A DNA stretch of 13,155 nucleotides from Bacilli bacterium (GTDB lineage: Bacteria; Bacillota_I; Bacilli_A; RF39; UBA660), in assembly GCA_028684735.1 (NCBI GenBank), contig JAQUFI010000036.1, positions 1-13,155 on the forward strand. Direction: 5' to 3'. The stretch's first letter is position 1. The number at the start of each line of letters is the position of its first letter. The notes beneath the pieces were generated by a model. That model searched no databases, was not told the DNA's origin, and saw only the letters and a list, made by a program, of their open reading frames with translations. A program made the position numbers and the translations under genes. Positions 1 through 5,409 of the stretch are shown here, in pieces.

Positions 1-26
1 TTTTTGTTATAATTTAAAAGACACAT
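1..26 (-). CDS. Start of an unidentified gene leaving the window (partial)
   Basis: On the minus strand an ATG at 26-24 is preceded by a strong ribosome binding site, GGAGGT at 39-34, seven bases upstream, and by a promoter-like pair with extended -10. Only eight codons are inside the window (M-C-L-L-N-Y-N-K), so the product cannot be identified and the open frame itself carries little weight. The gene lies downstream of and parallel to the Tam41-family gene, about 97 bases after its stop. The call rests on the ribosome binding site and promoter. The alternative is that this DNA encodes a small plus-strand RNA instead. Confidence 0.4.
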
Positions 27-90
27 ATTATTTACCTCCAATGTCTAGTTTGCACTTACATTGTACCATAGGTAATTCTATGTGTCTTTT
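16..90. repeat. Nested inverted repeat around a start codon
   Basis: A perfect 12-bp inverted repeat, AAAAGACACATA (16-27) and TATGTGTCTTTT (79-90), encloses two more perfect 6-bp pairs: TTACCT (32-37) with AGGTAA (70-75), and CAATGT (39-44) with ACATTG (58-63). RNA from either strand could fold into one long interrupted hairpin with a 13-nt terminal loop (45-57). On the minus strand the arms contain the ribosome binding site and ATG of the left-edge gene. On the plus strand the right arm runs into eight or more T residues, as in an intrinsic terminator, though the full loop would be long for one. Confidence 0.75.
53..88 (-). promoter_or_regulatory. Sigma-A-like promoter of the left-edge gene
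   Basis: The minus strand shows AAGACA (88-83), a 17-base spacer, then TACAAT (65-60) preceded by TG-G, an extended -10. Transcription would begin near 53-55, giving a leader of about 27 nt before the ATG at 26. The -35 lies inside the right arm of the inverted repeat at 16-90, and the start point falls in that repeat's terminal loop. Confidence 0.4.
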
Positions 91-122
91 TTTTGTCCTA
101 ACCGGACACTTACTTTTTCTAT

Positions 123-1058
123 TTATAGATTTAATTTACCTTTTTGGAACTTATGCTTGGAATATTGTAAGGTTTTTTCCATTCCATTGATTCCAATCCC
201 TTTAATTGGTTGAATAATACTTGTTTTAAGATTAGTTATTTTAATATATTCAGTAATTAAACCTCGAAGATTGGTTAATTGTTCTTTGTTTAAATGATTG
301 AAATCAAAATTATGTTTTTTCAAATAATAATATAAACTAGTTGGTAGTTTAGACACATCTTGCATCAATAAATCATGATTAATAATAATTTTTTGATTGC
401 ATTCATCATAATAATCATTATTAATTGGAGAATATATGTTGTGTAATTCTTCAAAACTTCCTTCAGCAATATTAGATACTTTATTTGGGTTTTCCATTTT
501 AAAAAGCATTCTAATATCGCCATCATACGATAATGAACAAATTTTATAATATAGATGAGATAAAGTATATTGATCTTCCTTAAGTAATAGTAAGGCTACT
601 CTTAAAGCATTTTCCCTGTTTAAGTTGATGGCCTTTTCTAATAGTTTATCACTTTTTATTAGTTCAACAGCTTTTTGTAGACGTCCTGCAAGATAACCGT
701 TTTTCCAAGTTACTAAATCTTCAATTAGTTTATCATAATCGATAACGCCTATTTTAAAAGATTGATCTTTATATTTTAAGTATGCTAAATAATTAATATC
801 TGTTCCCCAATTATAAAAATTAGGAAATTGATTAAGTAATTGGATAGCACATTTGGAATAGTCATCAGGATTTTGCATATAATTTTTTTGATGCCATTCT
901 TTTTGGTTTTTAACCGATAAAATTAAATCAATTTGTTTCTTTGAATTATTATCTCCAGCTTGTTTTTTTATGGCTGACCCATAACCAATAATATTTATTA
1001 CTTCTGGTTTGGTTGAAACATACTCATTAATTAGGTTTACAACTTGCTTTCTTTCCAT
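123..1058 (-). CDS. Tam41-family phosphatidate cytidylyltransferase (CDP-DAG synthase)
   Basis: The 311-residue product matches the Tam41/Mmp37 family, which makes CDP-diacylglycerol from phosphatidic acid and CTP and is best known as a peripheral inner-membrane enzyme of mitochondria. Visible family marks are the nucleotidyltransferase-like GYGS at residues 25-28, Asp44 in the following acidic strand, a Trp-His pair at 55-56 leading into N-P-D-D-Y-S, then a KIGVID segment and the conserved stretch ending YLAGRLQKAV. No membrane segment is evident. An upstream in-frame ATG at 1154 would add 32 hydrophobic residues, but 1058 is preferred because AAGGGGG (1070-1064) sits five bases before it and the likely promoter lies between the two. 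The gene is divergent from ezrA. Family assignment is firm; enzymatic activity is inferred. Confidence 0.85.
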   Translation of the reverse strand: MERKQVVNLINEYVSTKPEVINIIGYGSAIKKQAGDNNSKKQIDLILSVKNQKEWHQKNYMQNPDDYSKCAIQLLNQFPNFYNWGTDINYLAYLKYKDQSFKIGVIDYDKLIEDLVTWKNGYLAGRLQKAVELIKSDKLLEKAINLNRENALRVALLLLKEDQYTLSHLYYKICSLSYDGDIRMLFKMENPNKVSNIAEGSFEELHNIYSPINNDYYDECNQKIIINHDLLMQDVSKLPTSLYYYLKKHNFDFNHLNKEQLTNLRGLITEYIKITNLKTSIIQPIKGIGINGMEKTLQYSKHKFQKGKLNL

Positions 1059-1075
1059 TATATCCCCCTTAAAAA

Positions 1076-1090
1076 TGATAACCATTATTA
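1076..1090. promoter_or_regulatory. Fur/PerR/Zur-like operator over the Tam41 promoter
   Basis: The plus strand reads TGATAACCATTATTA. Against the Fur-family 7-1-7 consensus TGATAATnATTATCA, 12 of the 14 specified positions match. The site overlaps the -10 element and covers the expected start point, where a metal-responsive repressor would block transcription. Which family member binds cannot be told from the sequence, and in AT-rich DNA partial matches arise by chance. Confidence 0.45.
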
Positions 1091-1115
1091 TAATTAATTT
1101 TATGTAATAAGTCAA
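1087..1115 (-). promoter_or_regulatory. Sigma-A promoter of the Tam41-family gene
   Basis: On the minus strand TTGACT (1115-1110), a 17-base spacer and a perfect TATAAT (1092-1087) form a near-consensus promoter. Transcription should begin near 1080, leaving about 22 nt before the ATG at 1058. Confidence 0.8.
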
Positions 1116-1169
1116 TAAAAATAAACTCAAATCTTTTATCAAAAAGGGGTGCAAAAAAAGTCGAAAATA

Positions 1170-1178
1170 TGGTATTAT
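1170..1178 (+). promoter_or_regulatory. Extended -10 promoter of ezrA
   Basis: TGG-TATTAT gives an extended -10 ahead of ezrA. No convincing -35 lies at the expected distance (TGCAAA at 1150-1155 is poor), as is usual for extended -10 promoters. The leader would be about 15 nt. Confidence 0.4.
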
Positions 1179-1199
1179 TATATTAGCGAGGTGAGAGGG

Positions 1200-2927
1200 A
1201 TGGATGGTATAGGATTAATATCGATAACTATATTCTTTATTACCGTTATTTTAGTAGTAGTTGTTTTGAATTTAATTCAAAATATGAAAAATAATAAAAT
1301 TAAAAAACGAATAGATGAACTAGAGATTGAAAAAAATGAAATTGATAGTGCTCCTATTATGCCTGAACTATCCAAAATTGAAGCTTTTTTAAAAAATGAA
1401 AAACTGGAAGTAATGTATAATGAGTGGCAAGAAAGATTAGAAATTATAAAGGTTTCTTATATTCCTAAAATAACAGAAATGATTTTAGAAGCTGAATATT
1501 CATTGTCGCAAATGGATTATAAAGGAACGATGTATAAGATAGCTAAACTAGAATTAGAAATATATAAAGTTCGCACAACTTCAGAATTCTTAATGGATGA
1601 AATAAAAGAAATAACAACAAGTGAGGAAAAGAACAGAGCAATTATTACAAAGTTAAAGGTTACTTATCGAGAGTTGTTTCAAAAATTTTCAGATGCGCGT
1701 CATGAGTATGGTGAGATTGCAAAGTCAATTTCATTACAATTTGAAAATATTGCTAAGAGATTTGAAGATTTTGAAAAAGCGATGGAAAATAATGAGTATA
1801 CTGAAGTAACACAAATTATAAAAGCAATTGATGAAATGTTAAAACATATGGATGTTGTAATTGAAGAAATACCAGCTATTGTCTTATTAGCTACAAGTAT
1901 TCTGCCAGCACGTATTAAAGAAGCAGAGGAAACTTATCAAAAAATGGTCAATAGTGGTTACCCATTAGATTATTTAAATATTGAATACAATGTTTCAGAA
2001 GCTAATAAAAAGATTAATGATGTTATGGTTCGTAGTCGTATTTTAAATTTAGAAGATAGTTTATTTGAATTAAAAGTCTTATTAGATTATTTTGATTCAT
2101 TATTCAATGATTTTGAAAAAGAACGAATTAATCGTGAAACTTATGAAGAAGCTAATGAAATATTTGTTAAAAAATTTAATAAAATGAATAATTTGATGAC
2201 TAATATTTTCAGTCAAATTGATGACCTTAAAAATGTTTACAATTTATCTGATGAAGATATGAATTTATTAGTTAAGATTAAAGAAGAATTAAAGGTATTA
2301 AATGACGACCACAAAACATTAATCGATCATACAGGAAACAATACTTTTGCTTATTCAAAATTAACTAAAGAAATAGAAATTTTGGTATTAAAATTAGCGA
2401 ATATAGAAGATCGTTTAGATAATTCATTAGATGCGATCAGTAGTATGAAAGAAGATGAAGTTAGAGCTAGACAACAATTAGAAGAAATAAAAGGGTTATT
2501 AAAGGATTCTAAAGCAAAGATTAGAGAGTATAATTTGCCAATTATTCCTAAAGTCTATTTTGTTGAATTAAATGAGGCTCAAAGTGCTATTATGGAAATA
2601 GTTAAAGAATTAGATTGTAAACCAATTACCATTAGTGTTTTGAATACAAGAGTTGATACAGCTAGAGATTTAGTTTTGAAACTATATACCAAAACTAAAG
2701 AAATTATGAAAACAGCCATGTTTGCAGAAATGGCCATTGTCTATGGTAATCGTTATCGTTCAGCAATTGATGGTTTAGATCAGAGTTTGGTTAATTCAGA
2801 AACATTATTCTTTAAAGGTGAATATCAAAAATCATTAGAATTAACAATCAATACTTTAAATCGTGTTGAACCTGGTATTTATAATAAGTTATTGAAGTTA
2901 TATGGAAATGGTAAGGAAATTAATTAA
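1200..2927 (+). CDS. ezrA: EzrA, septation ring regulator
   Basis: The 575-residue protein has the architecture of EzrA, the membrane-anchored regulator that prevents extra FtsZ rings and helps organise the divisome in Bacilli. One hydrophobic N-terminal segment (about residues 4-24) is followed by a basic K/N-rich stretch and a long, almost entirely helical charged region, the spectrin-like repeats that form the cytoplasmic arc. Near the C-terminus YGNRYR matches the position of the QNR patch of B. subtilis EzrA, and the following helix pair through VEPGIYNKLLKLY is also family-like. Length is usual (about 560-570). The start at 1200 is chosen over an in-frame ATG at 1149 because GAGGTGA (1188-1194) precedes it and the membrane segment then sits at the N-terminus. 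It has its own terminator. Confidence 0.93.
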   Translation: MDGIGLISITIFFITVILVVVVLNLIQNMKNNKIKKRIDELEIEKNEIDSAPIMPELSKIEAFLKNEKLEVMYNEWQERLEIIKVSYIPKITEMILEAEYSLSQMDYKGTMYKIAKLELEIYKVRTTSEFLMDEIKEITTSEEKNRAIITKLKVTYRELFQKFSDARHEYGEIAKSISLQFENIAKRFEDFEKAMENNEYTEVTQIIKAIDEMLKHMDVVIEEIPAIVLLATSILPARIKEAEETYQKMVNSGYPLDYLNIEYNVSEANKKINDVMVRSRILNLEDSLFELKVLLDYFDSLFNDFEKERINRETYEEANEIFVKKFNKMNNLMTNIFSQIDDLKNVYNLSDEDMNLLVKIKEELKVLNDDHKTLIDHTGNNTFAYSKLTKEIEILVLKLANIEDRLDNSLDAISSMKEDEVRARQQLEEIKGLLKDSKAKIREYNLPIIPKVYFVELNEAQSAIMEIVKELDCKPITISVLNTRVDTARDLVLKLYTKTKEIMKTAMFAEMAIVYGNRYRSAIDGLDQSLVNSETLFFKGEYQKSLELTINTLNRVEPGIYNKLLKLYGNGKEIN

Positions 2928-2935
2928 TAAATATT

Positions 2936-2967
2936 AAAGATTCAAGAATAAATCCTGAGTCTTTTTT
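2936..2967 (+). terminator. Intrinsic terminator after ezrA
   Basis: AAAGATTCA (2936-2944) pairs with TGAGTCTTT (2956-2964), with one T-G pair, around an 11-base loop and runs into a tract of six T. It separates ezrA from thiI. Confidence 0.75.
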
Positions 2968-3011
2968 GTTTTAAAAAAAGATTAATTTTTAATAATATTA
3001 TTAAGTATCCA

Positions 3012-3020
3012 TGATATAAT
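3012..3020 (+). promoter_or_regulatory. Extended -10 promoter of thiI
   Basis: TGA-TATAAT is a perfect extended -10 located 18 bases before the thiI ATG. No good -35 lies upstream. Transcription would begin near 3027, so the leader is only about 11 nt and consists mainly of the ribosome binding site TAGGTGAT. Confidence 0.6.
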
Positions 3021-3037
3021 AAACCTTAGGTGATATT

Positions 3038-4216
3038 ATGGACAGATTAATTTTAATTAAATATGGGGAATTAACGACTAAGAAAGCTAATCGTCATTTT
3101 TTTATTAAAATGTTAGAAAAAAACATTTTAAATGTTTTAAAAAATTATCAAGTAAAAATTATTAAAGATCGTGTTCGAATGTATATTGAAGTTGATAATA
3201 AAGATGTTGATGAAGTGGTAACATCTTTGACGAAGGTGTTTGGGATTCATGGTATAGTAATTTGTTATCGAGTTAATACTAATATTGAGGAGATTGAAAA
3301 ATCTGTTTTAGAAATTGTTAAAAAGGAACAATTTCATACCTTTAAAGTGGAAACAAAAAGAGCTGATAAGACATTTCCTATTCATACGATGGATTTTAAT
3401 AATCAAATAGGTAGTTTAATTTTAAAAAATATTGATTGCAAAGTTGATGTTCATCATCCGGATATGTTACTTCGAATTGAAATTAGAAGTGAAGGAACTT
3501 TTATTTATACTAATGAAATAAGAGGTGCTGGAGGATATCCAGTTGGTATTCAAGGAAAAGGAATGTTGATGCTTAGTGGTGGAATTGATAGTCCAGTTGC
3601 TGGTTATTTAGCTTTAAAAAGAGGTGTTGATTTAGAATGTATGTATTTTGAATCGCCACCACATACAAGTGAAAATGCTAAAAATAAAGTAAAGGAATTA
3701 GCTAATTTATTAAACCGTTATTCTGGTAATATTGTTATGCATGTTGTCCCTTTTACAAAAATTCAAGAAGCAATCTATCAAAATGTTCCGTCTAGTTATA
3801 TGATAACCATTATGCGAAGAATGATGTATCGAATATGCGCAAAATATGCCCAAAAAAGAAATTGTCAAATTTTAATCAATGGGGAAAGTATTGGACAAGT
3901 AGCTAGTCAAACAATTAATAGTATGGTAGTTATTAATGAAGTAACCAATATGCCTGTTATCAGACCCGTTGCTTGTTTAGATAAATTAGAGATAATTGAT
4001 CTATCTAAAAAAATAGAAACGTATGAAACTAGTATATTACCTTATGAGGATTGTTGTACAATTTTCTTGCCAAAACATCCAGTTATTAATCCTATTTTGG
4101 ATAAATGTTTGGAGTATGAAAAAAGAATTGATTATCAACCTTTAATCGATCAATGTATCGAGCATATTGAAACAATAAAAGACTTAAATTCTAATGATTA
4201 TCAAGACTTACTATAA
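3038..4216 (+). CDS. thiI: ThiI, tRNA 4-thiouridine synthetase
   Basis: This 392-residue protein is ThiI, which adenylates uridine 8 of tRNA and transfers sulfur to make 4-thiouridine; in many bacteria it also feeds thiazole synthesis. The N-terminal ferredoxin-like and THUMP region covers roughly residues 1-165. The PP-loop ATP pyrophosphatase motif SGGIDS is at 180-185. EDCCTIF with Cys339-Cys340 sits where the E. coli disulfide-forming Cys344 is found. There is no C-terminal rhodanese domain, as in the short B. subtilis form, so sulfur should come directly from a cysteine desulfurase. In B. subtilis that partner gene, nifZ, lies just upstream of thiI; here ezrA is the immediate neighbour and no desulfurase is in the window. 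The start has ribosome binding site AGGTGAT. Confidence 0.95.
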   Translation: MDRLILIKYGELTTKKANRHFFIKMLEKNILNVLKNYQVKIIKDRVRMYIEVDNKDVDEVVTSLTKVFGIHGIVICYRVNTNIEEIEKSVLEIVKKEQFHTFKVETKRADKTFPIHTMDFNNQIGSLILKNIDCKVDVHHPDMLLRIEIRSEGTFIYTNEIRGAGGYPVGIQGKGMLMLSGGIDSPVAGYLALKRGVDLECMYFESPPHTSENAKNKVKELANLLNRYSGNIVMHVVPFTKIQEAIYQNVPSSYMITIMRRMMYRICAKYAQKRNCQILINGESIGQVASQTINSMVVINEVTNMPVIRPVACLDKLEIIDLSKKIETYETSILPYEDCCTIFLPKHPVINPILDKCLEYEKRIDYQPLIDQCIEHIETIKDLNSNDYQDLL

Positions 4217-4231
4217 GCCATAAATTACCAC

Positions 4232-4260
4232 TTATAAAAACACTGAATGTACACATGATA
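4232..4260 (+). promoter_or_regulatory. Sigma-G-like forespore promoter of the SASP gene
   Basis: TTATA (4232-4236) and CATGATA (4254-4260), 17 bases apart, resemble the forespore sigma-G elements GHATR and CATHMTA with one mismatch in each. SASP genes are classical sigma-G targets. No sigma-A-like pair is apparent in this 67-base gap. Confidence 0.45.
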
Positions 4261-4270
4261 TTAGTGTACA
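4248..4270. repeat. Perfect palindrome between -10 and ribosome binding site of the SASP gene
   Basis: TGTACAC (4248-4254), nine bases, then GTGTACA (4264-4270). The 7-bp arms are perfect; the left overlaps the first base of the -10-like CATGATA and the right overlaps the first base of AGGAGGTG. If transcription starts near 4267 the left arm is not transcribed, which favours a DNA operator over an RNA hairpin. Confidence 0.6.
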
Positions 4271-4283
4271 GGAGGTGAAATAA

Positions 4284-4493
4284 ATGAATCAATCAAAAAA
4301 TAAATTAGTAGTACCTGGTGCAAAACAAGCTATTGATAAGATGAAATGGGAAATAGCAAGTGAATTAGGTGTTAATATGGGTCCTGATGCTACCTCTAGA
4401 GCTAATGGTTCTGTAGGTGGAGAAATTACAAAGCGTTTAGTACAAATGGGACAACAACAACTAGGAAGTGCTGCTAACTTTCAATCTAAATAA
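4284..4493 (+). CDS. Alpha/beta-type small acid-soluble spore protein
   Basis: The 69-residue product is an alpha/beta-type SASP, which coats DNA in the dormant spore, holding it in an A-like form protected from UV and chemical damage, and is degraded at germination. KWEIASELGV (about residues 21-30) contains the cleavage site of the germination protease GPR, between Ala and Ser-Glu. The second conserved block, GGEITKRLVQMGQQQL, follows after a G-P-D-A-T-S-R-A-N-G linker. Length fits the family (60-75). A strong AGGAGGTG at 4270-4277 precedes the ATG. It is monocistronic, with its own promoter and terminator, directly behind thiI as sspA is in B. subtilis. Its presence implies a sporulating ancestry. 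Confidence 0.96.
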   Translation: MNQSKNKLVVPGAKQAIDKMKWEIASELGVNMGPDATSRANGSVGGEITKRLVQMGQQQLGSAANFQSK

Positions 4494-4500
4494 TAAAATG

Positions 4501-4526
4501 GACAGATATTAAATCTGTCTTTTTTT
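4501..4526 (+). terminator. Intrinsic terminator after the SASP gene
   Basis: GACAGAT (4501-4507), a 5-base loop, ATCTGTC (4513-4519) and seven T form a compact perfect terminator eight bases after the stop codon. Confidence 0.9.
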
Positions 4527-4534
4527 AAAAAATA

Positions 4535-4556
4535 AAAAAGTCTGTTTAGACTTTTT
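4535..4556 (-). terminator. Terminator of the clpP transcript (possibly bidirectional)
   Basis: AAAAAGTCT (4535-4543), loop GTTT, AGACTTTTT (4548-4556) is a perfect 9-bp stem with A residues on one side and T residues on the other, so it can act on both strands. It closes the leftward clpP transcript about 170 bases after the clpP stop and backs up the SASP terminator. Confidence 0.8.
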
Positions 4557-4560
4557 CTTA

Positions 4561-4726
4561 TATAAATATAAAAGATATTGATATAATTTCAGATACTCTT
4601 CTTTAATGACGTGCATTTGAAAATTATTGATACCAGCAATTTCTTCTGCTTCGATATCTAAGACACCTTTTTTATTTCTTCTTTGACAAGTTTTTCATGT
4701 TTATCTAAAATAATTTTTGTTTTACG
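4561..4726 (-). pseudogene. Coding-like tail after clpP, broken by a frame change
   Basis: Between the clpP stop and the terminator the minus strand reads like protein, but in two frames. Directly after the clpP TAG, and in the clpP frame, come R-K-T-K-I-I-L-D-K-H-E-K-L-V-K-E-E-I-K-K, then a stop (TAG) three codons on. A -1 change at the A-run near 4662-4670 continues as GVLDIEAEEIAGINNFQMHV and IKEEYLKLYQYLLYL, open into the terminator. No start codon is available in the first frame. It looks like the 3' remnant of a lost gene or a decayed C-terminal extension. A faint likeness to the helical tail of FtsH-type proteases is not enough to name it. Chance open frame in AT-rich DNA is the main alternative. 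Confidence 0.35.
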
Positions 4727-5299
4727 CTAATTTGATAAAATTTCATCAATTAACCCATAGCTAACTGCTTCCTTTGCAGTCATAAAATTATCTCTTTCAG
4801 TATCTATTTCGACCTTTTTAAAATCTTGTCCAGTATTATTAGCAAGCATAATATTTAATTTTTCTTTTAATTTCAAAATTCTTTCAGCTGCTATTTTGAT
4901 TTCTGTGGCTTGACCTTGAACTCCACCTAAAGGTTGATGAATCATGATTTCGCTATTTGGTAAACAGTAACGTTTACCTTTAGTTCCGCTAGATAAAATA
5001 AAAGCAGCCATACTAGCAGCAATCCCAATACAAATAGTTGAAACATCACTTTTTATAAAATTCATTGTATCATAAATAGCCATTCCTGAAGTTACACTTC
5101 CACCAGATGAATTAATGTATAAACTAATATCATCATGATTTAGTGAATCCAAATATAATAATTCGGCCACAATAATATTAGCGCTATCATCATCAATTTC
5201 ACCAGTTAAGATAACAATCCGGTCTTTTAACAATCTTGAATATAAGTCATATACGCGTTCATTATTATTAGTTCTTTCAATAACAGTTGGAATCAACAT
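4727..5299 (-). CDS. clpP: ClpP, ATP-dependent Clp protease proteolytic subunit
   Basis: The 190-residue protein is ClpP, the serine peptidase that forms a 14-mer barrel and degrades proteins delivered by ClpX or ClpC. The catalytic triad is visible: Ser96 in GIAASMAAF, His121 in MIHQPLGG, and Asp170 in ERDNF. The N-terminus (M-L-I-P-T-V-I-E) and the oligomer-contact SLYINSSGGS (59-68) are typical. The end, GLIDEILSN, stops a few residues earlier than the B. subtilis protein, and coding-like sequence continues in the same frame after the TAG. The start at 5299 has GAGGTG five bases before it. It is divergent from the kinase gene at 5410. No CtsR heptamer repeat (GGTCAAA type), the usual clpP control in Bacilli, is visible upstream. 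Confidence 0.96.
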   Translation of the reverse strand: MLIPTVIERTNNNERVYDLYSRLLKDRIVILTGEIDDDSANIIVAELLYLDSLNHDDISLYINSSGGSVTSGMAIYDTMNFIKSDVSTICIGIAASMAAFILSSGTKGKRYCLPNSEIMIHQPLGGVQGQATEIKIAAERILKLKEKLNIMLANNTGQDFKKVEIDTERDNFMTAKEAVSYGLIDEILSN

Positions 5300-5337
5300 G
5301 TAATCACCTCATTATTATAATAGGTATTTAAAGTGTA

Positions 5338-5361
5338 AATATGTATTAAAAAATGTGACAA
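5338..5361 (-). promoter_or_regulatory. Possible clpP promoter sharing the -35 region
   Basis: On the minus strand TTGTCA (5361-5356) is one base off the -35 consensus and sits back to back with the divergent promoter's -35. A weak -10, TACACT, follows 18 bases later. A better TATAAT at 5319-5314 lies so close to the ribosome binding site that its start point would fall inside it. The clpP promoter is therefore uncertain. Confidence 0.25.
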
Positions 5362-5383
5362 AATAAATATTTTTTGATACAAT
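5355..5383 (+). promoter_or_regulatory. Sigma-A promoter of the uridine-kinase-family gene
   Basis: GTGACA (5355-5360), a 17-base spacer and TACAAT (5378-5383) with a preceding TG-A extension form a good promoter. The leader is about 20 nt and carries GAGGG before the ATG at 5410. It probably also drives gap. Confidence 0.7.
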
Positions 5384-5409
5384 GATAATTGTAGGATAGA
5401 GGGAATAAA

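Noticed and set aside
16..90. The inverted repeat could flank an invertible (phase-variable) promoter.
   Set aside because: The enclosed segment is only about 50 bp, far shorter than known invertible promoters, no invertase is in the window, and the nested internal pairing points to an RNA or operator structure instead.
94..108. TGTCC-TAACC-GGACA palindrome after the Tam41 gene, considered as its terminator.
   Set aside because: The stem is only 5 bp and on the minus strand it is followed by A residues, not T, so it is not a convincing intrinsic terminator.
1059..1154. Longer Tam41 N-terminus starting at 1154 with a hydrophobic leader.
   Set aside because: The extra codons cover the TTGACT/TATAAT promoter and the Fur-like box, and the ribosome binding site lies before 1058; the hydrophobic residues come from AT-rich DNA.
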